Shown piece by piece: positions 31,909 to 44,244 of a DNA stretch of 64,000 bases (position 1 is its first letter; each line of letters opens with the position of its first letter). Source of the DNA: Platycnemis pennipes (Eukaryota; Arthropoda; Insecta; Odonata; Platycnemididae). The stretch is taken from contig OW121854.1 in NCBI GenBank assembly GCA_933228895.1, positions 133,095,926-133,159,925 of the forward strand, in the 5' to 3' direction. The translations under genes and the position numbers were made by a program. Below the pieces are notes generated by a model. That model was not told where the DNA came from, did no database searches, and worked only from the letters and a program-made list of their open reading frames with translations.

Positions 31909-34028
31909 AAGTCCAGCCGCGTTGAAATGGTCCTTCTTGGTGAACGGTGGGAGGAGCTACGACTACCTCCCGGCCTTACCTCCCCTTCTTTACTCTCTCA
32001 CTCACTCACTGGAGGAGAGGCAAACAGTGTTGCCAGTTTTCCTCACTCCGGCGCGCTTAGGAAAACACAAAGGCGCACAACTGGCCGTGGTGGAGGGAAA
32101 TTAATTTAACATATAAATGTTAATAATCTTATTTATTGGTATGTTTGCCGTGGAACATTACATATAGCAAAGAGGCTTAAACAAGGCTTCCAATAGAGAA
32201 TGAGGAGAATAAAACAATGAGATAATAATTCCGTTCTCAATTTCTGGATCACAATTAAAGTTACATTGTTTGCATCGTGAGGAAAAAAAGTTAATAAATA
32301 TATTAAATAATACGCAACCTACCTCCAAACCTTACTAGACTACAATATAGTAATGAATAAACTGAAACGAAGCGATGATTTACTGATTTCCTATGATAAC
32401 ACGTAATAGTTTTTGGAAAACGTAGGCATAGTTTTCTTTCAAAAGCTATCAATTTAAGTTAATAATCATAGCTACTAAAATAGGGGCGTTTACTTGGAAC
32501 CGAAATCGCAATTTTGTACACGAAATTGTTAGATGGAAACGAAAAAAGAAATTTAGTGAAAAAATTAATCTTCTAACCACAACCATTCACTCATAAATCA
32601 AAAATTAAAATAAGCATAAGATGAATCCCACCGAAAATGCTGCTGTGATAACATTGACGTCACTTTCCTCCCGTCCTTGACTGCTCGTATGGGAAGGGGA
32701 GGGAGTGGAGGGGGATTCTCGGAAGGTCTGCTCGCACAGATGCTGTCGTAACTGCTCCGATTGGCAGAGTCAGCTGTGTCCCCCCCTTTGCGATAAGGCG
32801 AAGTAGCTTCGCGGGCTCAGTTGTGATTGGACGAAGTCTTTATACGCCAGAGGTTGCACCACACCCACTTTTCCGAAAGGGTTAAAAACATTAGTTTTTC
32901 GACGCCTATAACTCGAGAAATAATTGACGGATCAAAAAACGGAAAAATATGGGTCTTTTTATTTTACAAACTATCATATTCGGCAATAAAAAATATGGTA
33001 AACGACCCCATTACCGTAGTATTCAATCAACTTAAATTTTTTCTGCTTTAACAACAAAGTTGTAGTTAAAAACAGCTCGCGCATTTAGATTGTAATACAT
33101 TTCATTGAATCTCTTCTGAGGATGTGAATGACATGTCGGAATCTCCACTCGTGTCACTACCACTTAGTTCGACAATTATTTTGTCTATTTCTTTATTCAT
33201 CAGCGCGTCACTTCTCCAGTATTCCTCTTCAATTTTCTTTACATGTCCGCAAACTTTCGTCCATTTCTCGGTGGAGTATTTGGAACAAATGTTCTGAAAC
33301 AATTCCGCTTTTTTGTTCAAGGATGTCGCCTCCAAATTGTGACGCACCTAAAAGAATGCAGGAAATTCGTAGTAATTAAAAAGTGTAAATCGATGCAGAT
33401 AAGCTTGACATTTAATAATAAATTGAGGGAATCCAATGGTAGTTTATTCTTCATGATTGCCTGTTCTTTGAGGTCACCCCAAACCATCTCAATTGGATTG
33501 AGGTCAGGATGGTAAGGGGGTAAACGAATCACTTAGTCCTAGATTCCCGTAATAATTAATAACGACAATTTTCCTCTCTCCTGAGACAATTTTCTTTCGT
33601 TTAAAACTCTCTTCACCGTGGAGGTACCAACTCCCGTAGCCTGGCTTGTAGATGACACCACGTTTAAACTTAGTTTTTTCTCCAATTTTAAATTGTTCAA
33701 AAACCGAATAACTTTGTACACGATTTCTCGAGCCTGACTTTTGAGTGGCCTGCCTCGGGCATACGAAGCTTTCGACGAGCTGGCCATTGCAAATAAGCAA
33801 TACGAGAGTTTAAGGACTCAAACTCTATAAACAAGAACCAAAGTAACAAAACCAAATAGATTAACGGAACGAAAAGAGCTGGCAACAACAATGAAGTGAC
33901 ACTGGTAGGGGAGGCACGGTAGGGGAGGCACGGTAGGGGAAGGAAGGAGCCCGGAGTGGGGGTAGCCGAGGACAGAGAGGGGGTGCGCGGAAATTTTCGC
34001 GCAGGACCATTTCAACGCGGCTGGACTC
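31909..34028 (-). mobile_element. Tc1/IS630-like DNA transposon, defective
   Basis: Inverted ends AGTCCAGCCGCGTTGAAATG (left, from about 31910) and CATTTCAACGCGGCTGGACT (right, to 34027), with TA at 31907-31908 and 34029-34030. It splits LINE-2 precisely between KLSRV and VPVHK. Encodes a decayed transposase on the minus strand (33102-33787). The interior at 32640-32830 is distinctly GC-rich, and a GTAGGGGAGGCACG unit repeats near 33904-33945. Confidence 0.88.
33102..33787 (-). pseudogene. Tc1/IS630-like transposase, internally deleted
   Basis: The N-terminal helix-turn-helix (RGRPLKSQAREIVYKVIRFL, then TSQATGVGTSTVKRVLNE) lies at 33787-33539. It is followed after a deletion by the C-terminal catalytic segment LPPYHPDLNPIEMVWGDLK (33520-33460), which carries the Pro-Asn-Glu box of DDE/D transposases. 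A downstream frame (33347-33102) has KKIEEEYWRSD and an acidic Ser-rich tail. The middle, including the first two catalytic Asp, is missing. Confidence 0.85.
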
Positions 34029-34424
34029 TACACGACTGAGTTTCAACTGGTCTGGGAAAATGCCCAGTCTCATAGATGCATTTATCAAATTGTCAGTGGT
34101 TTTATTATTGTATGTTTACAGACAGAGAGTAGGCTACCAGATACCCCATCAATACCTGTAGCAGAAGACTTAGATAATGAGCCTAAGCATGACAATACTT
34201 CCCTTTCATCACATCATGGTTGAAGGTAAAGGGATGAGACAAGAGATTCACCATTTATTGTGCTACCCAGAACATGATTATTCGAATCGATTTTAGGAAG
34301 ATTGCAAAAAGCTTCATTCACAAGTTTGATTATACTATGAATGCTAGAATTCCAAAGAATTCTGGGAATTGCCAAAGTGAGCGGAAAAATTAGTGCCACT
34401 TCACACTCAAAGTCGATAACATTT

Positions 34425-34800
34425 GGAGCGTGCTCAGGAGCGTGCACTCGAATGAGCGTGCTCAGGAGCGTGCACTCGAATGAGCGTGCTCAGGAGCGTG
34501 CACTCGAATGAGCGTGCTCAGGAGCGTGCACTCGAATGAGCGTGCTCAGGAGCTTGCACTCGAATGAGCGTGCTCAGGAGCGTGCACTCGAATGAGCGTG
34601 CTCAGGAGCGTGCACTCGAATGAGCGTGCTCACGAGCGTGCACTCGAATGAGCGTGCTCACGAGCGTGCACTCGAATGAGCGAGCTAAGGAGCGTACACT
34701 CGAATGAGCGTGCTCACGAGCGTGCACTCGAATGAGCGTGCTCAGGAGCGTACACTCGAATGAGCGTGCTCAGGAGCGTGCACTCGAATGAGCGTGCTCG
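34425..34800. repeat. 28-bp minisatellite (about 13 units)
   Basis: ACTCGAAT recurs at exact 28-bp spacing from 34446 to about 34782. The consensus unit contains TGAGCGTGCTCAGGAGCGTG. Variants replace CAGG by CACG in several adjacent units and GCGTG by GCTTG in one. Units contain a short GAGC/GCTC inverted repeat and two to three CpG each. Confidence 0.95.
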
Positions 34801-34978
34801 GCTCCTGCTCTGTATTTCTAAGTCTTCTTGCATTTGTAAATACTGAAAATTCTTTTTAACCCATTTCTTCCCAAGGTATGAAGGAATTATTTCTTCTCGG
34901 TCTATTAGATGGCAAGTGCTAATTGGGATATAAATTAACAAAATATAGCGCAATATTGTTCATAATGGTAATAGTTAA

Positions 34979-36567
34979 CCAGAAAAAAGTTGCATTTTCG
35001 CAACGTTTGGCAGGAAGGGGGTTACCAATGCCAAAATTCAAATTATATTTTAGGTTTAGGAATGAAACATTGATTTTACCTTGCAATCACCAGTAATTAA
35101 AAAATGATGAAATAAAGTTTAGAGTCGCATATGTTTCCCATATTTTGTCCCATCACTCCTATTTTACAATTCCTCATGGAATGTTTTGAAAGAAGTTGAG
35201 TGCAAAGGAACATTACACTTCATACACATAATTACAATTTGTGATCTGCAAAGCCTACACTTACGTCTGCTGTTGTTTTCAGACCAAGTAATGATGTAGC
35301 CTGCTCCATTCTTTTGAATATCATCTGGAAGATAACCTTTTTGTAGTCGACCTAAGTCCACTTTACTTGTTGAATCACATTTCTTATCTTCATCACTAAT
35401 GCACCTTATAGGTCTGGGAATGGCTTCCTATAGATCAATTTTATGAAGTAATAATAGTATATTATTGCTCTCGAAATCAAGCTGTGAAATTTTCTAGCCG
35501 GTAACCATTTCGAAAAATTTCCATATCATGACAGTCATCATATCCATAGCATTTACGAACAAAGGCCACCACCATTTTTCCCCCTTGTCTTTATTCTGTA
35601 ATTCGAAACACCATTCTTGTGGAGATCCTATCCACCCGTGCCATGGTTAGATTCAGGTTTTACCTGTGGCTGGGGTGTGGAAGTGTGTTTTCGCTGAGTG
35701 TGATCCCATTGTTTGGCTTGCTTCAAGAGAAGTAAAAACCCACAGCAACTGTAATCACAGATTTATCAACCCTTCGAAAGACAAATTTCATTTTTTTGTC
35801 AAAGGCGTTAAAATATCTTCCTTATTCCTCTTTTTTATTGATTTCTATTGGAGGTGGCAATTAGCATTTAGCAACTATTTTGCCTAACTCTCCCTTTCGT
35901 GAAATATCCTCTCTCACATAAGAGGTACAAGAGGCTATGGCTCACAAAAAAATCATCAAAAAACAATGTAAACACTGCCTTTTCTCCCAACCCTAGTTCT
36001 CTCCCACTGTTCACATTTGTTTTGTATTTGTGACCCACTCCAGCCTGAGGTCTGAAGTGAAATTCATTAACACTACCTGACGCTTGACACCATATCTTCA
36101 ACCCAAATCGAATGGGTGAACATTTGAATCGAATGAGTGAACACCATTATGAATATTTTTCTTGAATGTCATCCTAAGTAAAGCAACTTCTGCACATCAA
36201 TGGATAGTTAATGTGCAAAAATTCCAAAGTTGGAAAATTTTCAATTCAGTTTGACAAAGAAAGGTTTGAGTTCCGCAAATTTATCGTTTATGTCTAGAAA
36301 TCACTGTCTGCGAAGTGTACCTAACCACATATTGATTTCATCAAATCACTTTTTGGATATAGCTTTTCTAACCATTGGACACTCATAGTCAGGATGTTTT
36401 ATTGTGTAATAACAAATCTGGAGTCGGGTATTGTATCCAGCAAGCAATAAAATTCCATTGAACTTCATTTACAATCCAGAAAATTTAAAATGTTATCTTT
36501 TTTCGGTTTTATCCCAAATTTTCACAGAAAATTCGTGTTTATCGCAACACGCAATTTTTTCCTGTCC
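34979..36567 (-). pseudogene. piggyBac-like transposon with decayed transposase
   Basis: On the minus strand from 36101: an ELGLGEKAVFTLFFDDFFVS / LLCERGYFTKGRVRQNSC block matching the piggyBac DDE core, then KMKFVFRRVDKSVITVAV, a KWWWPLFV segment, and a C-terminal Cys-rich finger (RRKCRLCR, then MCMKCNVPLH) ending at 35164. Frames are broken in many places. The left end, TTAACCAGAAAAAAGTTGC near 34976, and a partly matching inverted end near 36530-36567 (TTGCGTGTTGCG on the minus strand) suggest the element boundaries; only the left TTAA is preserved. Confidence 0.72.
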
Positions 36568-36782
36568 CTAGTTATTAGATATGTGGAAATACTATTATGA
36601 ATACTTAAATATTAGAAAGTATTCGGTATTAGAGATCTCTATGCTAGGAGATAAAGTTTGAATAACTCGAATATCGTGCCATACTCTATTGAGACCCATA
36701 CATAGCTATCTTAGGCATGTTGCTGTACTACATCATATATGCCATGGTAGGACAGAGGAGATATGAGTATGTAGATGACTTT

Positions 36783-38191
36783 GATGCCCCGTTCACACTA
36801 CTAGGGTAGAATGATAGTTAATATGGCGGCTAAAACTAACCTGCGTTCACACGGCCTACCCAGAACCATCGTAAAGACTCTAGTGACATCTATTGGCGAG
36901 TGAAATTAAGTCAAAAAAACAATGGAGGGTAGGATAGCGGAAGGACTTTGTCTTGCAAAGATTGGAAGCGTATTTTAACTTGTGTGCAAATTAGATGCAG
37001 TTATTTTATCAATTAATTTCAATGTAGTATCCTAGATCCCTTTTTATAAATGAACCAAAATATTCTTCTTAAATTACTTCCTCATGATTGACAGTGGGTC
37101 GCATCTCCGAGATACGGATTCTGTGTTAGTTACTTTGCTAAACATCAATTTTAAATATAAAATTGAATGCAATTAACATTTGCTTTGAATAACTCCAAAG
37201 TAATACGTTAAAAATATGTAAAGGTTGTACAACGATGAACGCCCTCCATGACTTTAATTTCCAGATATTTAAGACATTCAACCTTTACCTCTTTTTCCTC
37301 GCATATTTCAACTAATACCTTTACACTTTAAAATTATTAACGTTTCCTTGCCTGTATTTCTATTCGTTTAGCTTATATACAGGCATCACGCACCAAGAAA
37401 TGCAATCAACCATGGAACGCCATGCTACGAAATGATTAATTGTTCACCTCTCAATAAGTTATCGCTCGTGTTAACCCATTTCGTAGGCAAGTTCATGCAT
37501 CCAAATAGAATACATACAAGTATACATAATGAATTTGTTGCTCTTATCAGTATTCAGTATTTTTAAATCCGATATCCCATGTTTACCATATTCTGCTGTT
37601 TGCGAAAGGAGCTATTTAAGGGAATAATGCTGAAAATACTTTTAATGCCGTCCTGTGGAGTGAATACGTAAAAAATAACACGAGTCGAATTTCCTGTGAA
37701 AGTTTGCAACTTCTTAGTTACTTAATTTCTGCATGTATATTTTCTTCACGGCAAGTTAATCACATACAATAAATATATAAGCGTACGTACTCAGGATTCA
37801 GGGGTAAAGCAAACTATTTAAAACCATTATTGAACAACCGAATCAGTGGAACGTGGTAATACAACTACTAAAATATATTACAGTGTGATTAAATAAATAT
37901 CGTTGTAACTAAGAATCATTTCCAATCCATATCGTGCGATCCGGTCACTTCGTCTTCAAGCACTCTACGTTCATTTCCACTTCCATTTTCAAAACAAACC
38001 TTCTTTCTACCCACATTTCTACCAACTTGCGTTCACACGTCCTTAAAATACCAGTAACTAGCGCCAACTATAGTAACTCAATAATGGTAGAAAAGTTTAC
38101 TAGGTTTAGCGGCAACCTGCGTTCACACGGCCATTTTCCAACTATGGTAAGCCTTACCATAGTAAAAAGCTAGTAGTGTGAACGGGGCATC
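36783..38191. mobile_element. 1.4-kb element with GCCCCGTTCACACTACTAG inverted ends
   Basis: GATGCCCCGTTCACACTACT at 36783 is mirrored by AGTAGTGTGAACGGGGCATC ending at 38191. Subterminal regions contain further copies of TGCGTTCACACGGCC (about 36842 and 38107). AT-rich interior, no transposase. Target duplication not evident, so superfamily is unassigned. Confidence 0.85.
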
Positions 38192-39065
38192 ACTGTGTAA
38201 TTTGTGGTAGAAAGACAACAGTTTCCAGAAATGAAATTCCAGCCAATCTGCTGTCATTTCACCATAAATAATGCACAGAGAATAGTCACAGCTAGTCACA
38301 ATTCAAGATCGTAGGAAGTTCATAAACATTGTTTATGTTTGCCTCTCGATATGAGCTGGAGTTACTTTGCCACACATTAATTTATAAGAGGTGACACAAT
38401 GTGGTGACTTGACTGAAACTTGATCATTGTGGCCGCATGTTTTTTAGCATGAAGCTATATAGAAGAAGAGAAATAATAATAACCAGTATAACCTAACTGC
38501 GTTAACTTTGGTTTTCTCTTTTGGAAGAGAGAGAGCTTCTCAAACTCAGGGGCATTGCCATATGTACTTAAGTGACAGACTCTTACTGAGTGGTGGCTTC
38601 ATTGGCGTGCCAAATGTTTACCTGGCCGTACTAATACCCCATAGTTTATTTTATCATATCTTACGGTAATACTTTCAACTTAAATCTTTTCTGTAAATTT
38701 TCAGTGTACTTGAACTTTGACATTAGTTTGTAGTTAATTCATTACAGGACAGAACTTGGTGTATTGGCACTTTCTGCTCACCTATTAACGCTGATAAATT
38801 TTAATGTATTAAATGGCATAAAATTGGTAGTAAAGTGATTTAATTATGTATTTGAAATTTTTTAAAACAAGAATTAAATTTCTTAATTTAATCAAGTTGA
38901 AGCTCTTTACGTCACCAGGCGACAAATAAATGGGCAGAATAATATATCAATTGTAATTCTAGTATTCAAGGTACCTATTTGAAATATTTGAATATTCGAG
39001 TCATGATTTAATAATCAAATTTGATATTAGAATTTGAAAAATCTGTTATTCGACTCATCTCTTAA
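38192..39065. other. Intron sequence with one hAT-like end
   Basis: No gene. Segment 38878-39061 forms a divergent direct repeat with 44245-44430. Both end with ATTCGAATA-rich sequence and an AGAGATGAG/AGATGTGGG terminus, like right ends of hAT elements. Confidence 0.5.
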
Positions 39066-39294
39066 GGCTGCTTTACACAATACAATTTCTTGTACAAATG
39101 CTTGTATAAACTAAACGAAATTGTATGTTTGTCTGAATGGAATTAGAACAGGTTCTATTTCCCGTTCAGTCATTCAGACAATCGCACAATTGTTCGTACA
39201 ATTTGCCACTTTTCACAGTACAATTTCCTCGTGCAAGTGTTTGTACAAGAAATTGTACAAAAAATTGTATGGTGTAAAGCAGCCTTTAAAGTTA
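39066..39294. mobile_element. Short MITE, copy 2
   Basis: 229 bp with perfect 13-bp ends GGCTGCTTTACAC / GTGTAAAGCAGCC. Same family as 2437-2660. Flanked by TTAA-rich sequence. Confidence 0.85.
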
Positions 39295-40901
39295 CATTAT
39301 AATATATTTGATATTTGAAAACCAGGGGGCTTATTACAGAACTCGGGGGGCTATATAACGTCTACGTTATATAACGACGGTCTGGGTTGAAAAATATCGA
39401 CCCCAGCGATTACGGAACTCAGGGTCGGTATTTGGAACAAGGCCTTAAAATGGAATAACGACGGGAATGACGGTGTATGACAAATTTCGCATTACTCTCT
39501 CCCGAAAATTTCATTGACCAATGAGATGATAGACGTTCCTCTAGTGGTACTGTGGACCAGCCGCAGACAACGAAAATTACGTGGGAGACTGGTGCTGTAT
39601 ATTTGGGAATACATAAAAAATAAGTTAAATATTCGTGATAGACGGAGAGTAAGTGTTTGAATTATGATTTATTCTAAAAAGTAATGTTGTATGTTAATAT
39701 TTTGTTATTGATACTTTCAAGCTTGCTGAAATATATTGTGCGAAAGCGTATTACAAAGCGTATGCGTGAAGAGTGAGTTTTCTTTCGACTTTAGTGGAAA
39801 ATGGGAAACACTTTCAAAGCTTGCGAAGAGTTTAAGTGCAAATTGCCCTAATTAAATGTTGATTGGAGTTCCATAGCCGTATTTTCACCTAATGCACGAG
39901 ATAAAAAAAATCAAAGACACTTTACATGCATCTTAATTGTAAAATGCACTCTTCATTTGCTCCATAATGATTCCACAGTAATAGCATTTGGTTACAAAAG
40001 TAACTCGTTATATGTTTTATTAAAAAAAGGATTTTAATCATACTTACTCAGGAACAGGAAAACAATTTTTATTATTTTTTCTCTGTATTTATTTTTATTA
40101 CATTTTTCTATTAGCCTGCAGAAGAGGCAAATTCTAGAAAGGAGTTTGGTATAAGTTCACCTATTATTTTGTTACTTAAGTATTGACTTATATTTTTTTT
40201 CCATACATCATTACTTCACTTAACATATCTTAAGTTTGGGTAGGAGATTATCCAAATTATTATTTAATTTTGATTTTTTTAACCTTATGGTAAAAGAAGA
40301 CCATATTTTTATGATTTTATTTATTCTTAATCTGTAAAGGCAATAAGTTGCCATTACTTCAAGAAGTTTTTTTATTTAATTTCAGTATTTATGCTTTATC
40401 TCTCTTGAGGATCTTCACCTTGACATGGTGAGAGAGCTTGAAGGTTTTAATTGAGAGAGTTGTGGCAGCAGCAATACAGGGAGTTCTTCATTATCTCTAA
40501 AGGCATTAACACAATTCTGTTGATTGTAAGCATCCCTGAGCATTGTTGTATTGAAAGTCACTCTGCATTAAGTGATATTTGACTAAGTGCTGTTTAGGTA
40601 AATGACATAAGTACTACATCTATATCGATATTGCATGAATGCATGCATAAGTGCTCCCTATGTAAATCTTTAGAACAGTCATCCCAGAAACCTCTCAGTA
40701 AGAACCTGACCACGAAAGATCCAAATGGTTGATATTCTCATATATCAACATGTACACCATTTATAACTCCTACTCATTTCATTTTCATCAATTTATACTT
40801 ACTTAATTCATAAGAAAAAAATTATGATAGTGTGAATACATAACATCCTACGTCAACCAAGAAAGAGTGAAAATCGAAATAGCATTTGGCTTGTAGGTCA
40901 G

Positions 40902-41435
40902 TTGATTTTGCAAATTACTGCAGGTATAAGTTATTTCGACAAAGACCTAATATGTATGCACTATCCAAATGAATGGACTGAAAATTACTTTTTTTTTTTT
41001 TTAATATTTACATTAGGATATAAAATTAATTTCAAGAAAAGAAGGATGTGCAACACACCAACAAATATGATAACAACACAAAGGAACACCTTTTCATTTG
41101 CTACGAGTGAAAGAAATTTGAGAGGGTTTCATAGCAAAAAAATTGATGTGAAAATAACTTGCATGTACCATCAATTTAGAATAGTAGGTAATTTTATTCA
41201 AAGAAAAGTACTAACTACATTTCAAATAGATACAAGCATTAAAGTTTTCAATTATTTTTTAAATATGAGGCCCATTCCAATAAGTAAATTAACAGGAGGA
41301 AATATGCAGATTACAAGAGGGATTTTGTTTTGTGAATTTGTGAAAATTAGAAGGCAGAGGTTTTTCGTCAATAAACCAACTATTGCTGGACGAATACCTA
41401 TGATGATAATTGCTGGAGAGATCAACAGAGATTGA
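40902..41435 (+). other. 177-codon open frame of unknown nature
   Basis: An open frame in AT-rich DNA inside the Harbinger-like element. It is rich in Ile, Lys, Phe and Arg with no recognised domain or signal peptide. Could be the element's second ORF (Myb-like accessory protein) in decayed form or chance; I see no Myb tryptophans. Confidence 0.2.
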
Positions 41436-41720
41436 TTGATTCTTCCATTGGAAAATGAGACTCCCATTGCTGTGCATGCCACAACTTAATAAGTAAAGAT
41501 ACTGACGTGATGCCCCAACACCGATTGGCTCACCAACTTTGACTTTACCTACGCACATGTACAATACGTTGGCTTAGCAGGATTACCACGTGAAGGTTGG
41601 TGTTGAGTTGATTTGCAGAGGCTGAGAGCTGATATATCAGCTTATATTCCCTTTCAAAACCCTTTAATCCCATTGTTGCCACAGTACCCTGAAAAAGTAA
41701 ACAGGCATTACATTCTGTGA

Positions 41721-41868
41721 AGGAATGTTTCTCGGGCTTGCCACTGGTTAATAGGGTCGATTACTGTCAATTGCACTCAGAAGCCCTGAAGATGAAGAGC
41801 AAGTCGCTCTTTGATAACGTTGGCAGTAATGGAGCCTATTAACCGGTGGCAAGCCCGAGAAACATTCC
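41721..41868. repeat. Long foldback hairpin, copy 2
   Basis: Arms of about 70 bp starting AGGAATGTTTCTCGGGCTTG pair with an inverted copy ending AAGCCCGAGAAACATTCC. The loop region contains AAGCCCTGAAGATGAAG. Related in layout and sequence (GTTTCTCGGG, ACCGG, GGCTCCAT, TTCAGGGC) to 22601-22791. Confidence 0.88.
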
Positions 41869-43731
41869 CTCATAGTATTCGCTGGGAAAATACTAGATCT
41901 TATAAACATTACATTCAATAAAGTACAGATATCATTGTTCCATGGAACTGCAGTAACATGAAAAATCAAAATTATATTTCCTATGTCCATTTCCAAATGA
42001 GGGGTCATAAAAAACCATGTGCTTTGACTGTGATTCACATCATACACCCATAGCAAGGCTTGCATTGCCATAGAAATGTGAATAAACTATTGCAGTTAAG
42101 ATAACCTAGCAACACTGCTTAAATACATAATTCTATGAAGATGATTGGAACTATTTGGTGATGATTGGAACAAAGAACAGTAGGTACAGTACTGTTCCAA
42201 TGGTGCTATTGGTCTTCACATATTGTATAACTTTACCACTCACGACCTAGGTGAAATATTGATGAATAATTTGCTGCTGATAGTTTATGCCAATGGTTAG
42301 TCTATCCCCATGGCCATTCTAGTTTACCACTGGGAAATTCTCAACCTCAGGAAGTGCCATCTTAAATGGAATGCATTCTATATTTATAAATCTTCAACCT
42401 CTTCATTCACCCTCGGAGTCACTAAAGCTAATGTGTGCAATCAATTGCACCAATAACTCCAGGGAACCCAGTCCCAGGAAAGAATCTAGGAAACAGAATT
42501 TGTCAATGCAGAGCAGTGAATAGAAAGAACTGTGAACATATGAAAAGATTTTAACACAAATGAAACCTCTGTTGGATTTCTACTCTTTCCCAGTTTGTCT
42601 GTGGGAACTTGATTCATTCTCGAGAGAATCTCACAGGTCCCTCTTGTAATTTTACACAGTTGCCTACAGAGGGCTGACTGACAGATAGGGAAAAATCTTG
42701 TCCAACCCCTCTCTGGTAGCCTCCCTCTGCCAGGAAATGGAGGGTAGAAAGTGCCTGCTTGGAATACAACATGTAAGATTTAACTTTGAAAACAACAGTT
42801 AAAAAATATAACCTGCGAACCTATTGCGTTGATCAGCAATTGTAAAATTCATCTCAATGACCGTAAGTACCTATTCAATAACGTGAAATCACCAGCAAGT
42901 CATCTAATCATGTTTTACTCACCATATTAAATTAAAAAAGGACATAATCTGTTTAAAAATGGCTTTTAAGGGAGTGTTTCGCGATGACAAATAATTGTGA
43001 TGCATAGACGCTACTCATAGAGGAGTTATGACAGGAATGGAAATCACATTATGACAACTCGAGCGGTTTGTTTTTACTCAAACATTAGCTTCTGCAATTT
43101 AACCGTCACCAAAGTTTTGCCTCATGAGGATACAAATATAGTTAGTAACGAGAAATTACCTGCATGTAAACATGTCAATTATTCACTTGCCGGATTGCAA
43201 TCGAGAATAAAACTATTAATGGCTCGTTATGGGAGTGATTCGCGAAGATAGAAAAATGGTTATGTGGACCTACTACTAAGTATACAAATGAATTGCTTCA
43301 CAATCACATGAGGAAATAATGTTTCCAGCTTACCTCAGTACACACGTACAATGCAAATGAAAACGATACACAGCGATCAATTTCCCCCGGCAGAATTAAA
43401 TAGATATATGAAATATACATTCATAATTAATATGGAACGCCTGCATACTGAAATCATTACCTGAGTTTGCACACTTAAGCCTGAAGATTTCCTCCTCCTC
43501 AAAGTTGGTCTTACACAGACAGGTCTTTGGGCTTGGAGACTCTGAAACACAGCCGAAAATCCTCATCCCTCGCCTCAAATGCATTACAAGCATCTCGGAT
43601 CCTCCTCCTCTCCCGAGTCTGCTGCCTCCTTTCTTGGTGCATCTCTGTGCTATCATTGCTAACAGCAATCTTCTCCTCTCACCCGCCATGACCAAATATG
43701 CTAGGCTCTTAGGGTACAATAAGAAAACCAA
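41748..43731 (-). pseudogene. Harbinger-like transposase fragments
   Basis: The only strongly diagnostic motif is VIGAIDCTHI (first catalytic Asp of the PIF/Harbinger DDE nuclease) around 42460-42432, preceded by CKITRGTCEILSRMNQVPTD-like helices near 42655-42595. The frame is broken many times between 43731 and 41748. No second catalytic residue was located with confidence. Confidence 0.6.
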
Positions 43732-44244
43732 TGACTGTTATAGTTAAAACAAAGGCGAAAATTATTATGATTTCGATCCTGCATCCTGAGACAAACTGCC
43801 AACACCATAAATATAAGTAATAACAATAAAAACAACCTGCCAATACTCACCCGAACACTGCCGCTACACAACTGCTAATGATTAACGATAAAACATTAGT
43901 TTAGAAGCTCGGAAATATTTTTAAAAGCTTTCGCCAGTTACAGAATGTTGAAGATGGTATATCGATTAATTATTCGACTCAAAATCTTTGATCCTATTAC
44001 TATATACATTGCCAGTAGGTTGGCTGAATTCCCAAAACAATACTGCCATTTTGGTCGTTATCAGAATAAGACCACCTCCACAGCCGTCATTATTTTTGGG
44101 ACATTATTTATCTACCCTACACGTCATAATGCCGGCCTTATCAGTTCCGTAATCGCTCGTGTCCTTATAATCTCGACCGGTGGTTATAATAACGTCTTTC
44201 ACCACATAATGACGTCCTTATAAGTTCCGTACTTAGCCCCCAGA

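Larger units (their letters stand above)
29960..34424 (-). mobile_element. LINE-2: CR1/L2-like LINE fragment cut by two DNA elements
   Basis: RT pieces in minus-strand order: linker (34424-34029, ending RLGIFPDQLKLSRV); after a DNA element, VPVHKNKGDKDDI at about 31908; VDHQILLNKCSNYGISGLAL and GFPQGSILRPLLFLIFTND (31628-31419); the catalytic box YADDATFI near 31385; a thumb block with KWSTANKLKLNTAKTQILLF (31309-31096); after a Tigger derivative, a C-terminal block with TLYHCNFVNKANYAIEFWG (30208-29960). No endonuclease. Stops and shifts throughout. Antisense to AGO2. Confidence 0.87.
39325..44241 (-). mobile_element. PIF/Harbinger-like element, 4.9 kb, decayed
   Basis: The ends GGGGGCTTATTACAGAACT (left) and AGTTCCGTACTTAGCCCCC (right) are inverted repeats. 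The minus strand includes fragments of a Harbinger nuclease: an N-terminal part at 43731-43396 and the diagnostic VIGAIDCTHI at about 42460-42432. Subterminal ATAACGACGT-type repeats occur at both ends. A clear 3-bp duplication was not found. It carries a foldback at 41721-41868. Confidence 0.7.

Noticed and set aside
34425..34800. Possible CRISPR-like array
   Set aside because: Units are contiguous 28-bp tandem repeats without unique spacers, in a eukaryotic genome.
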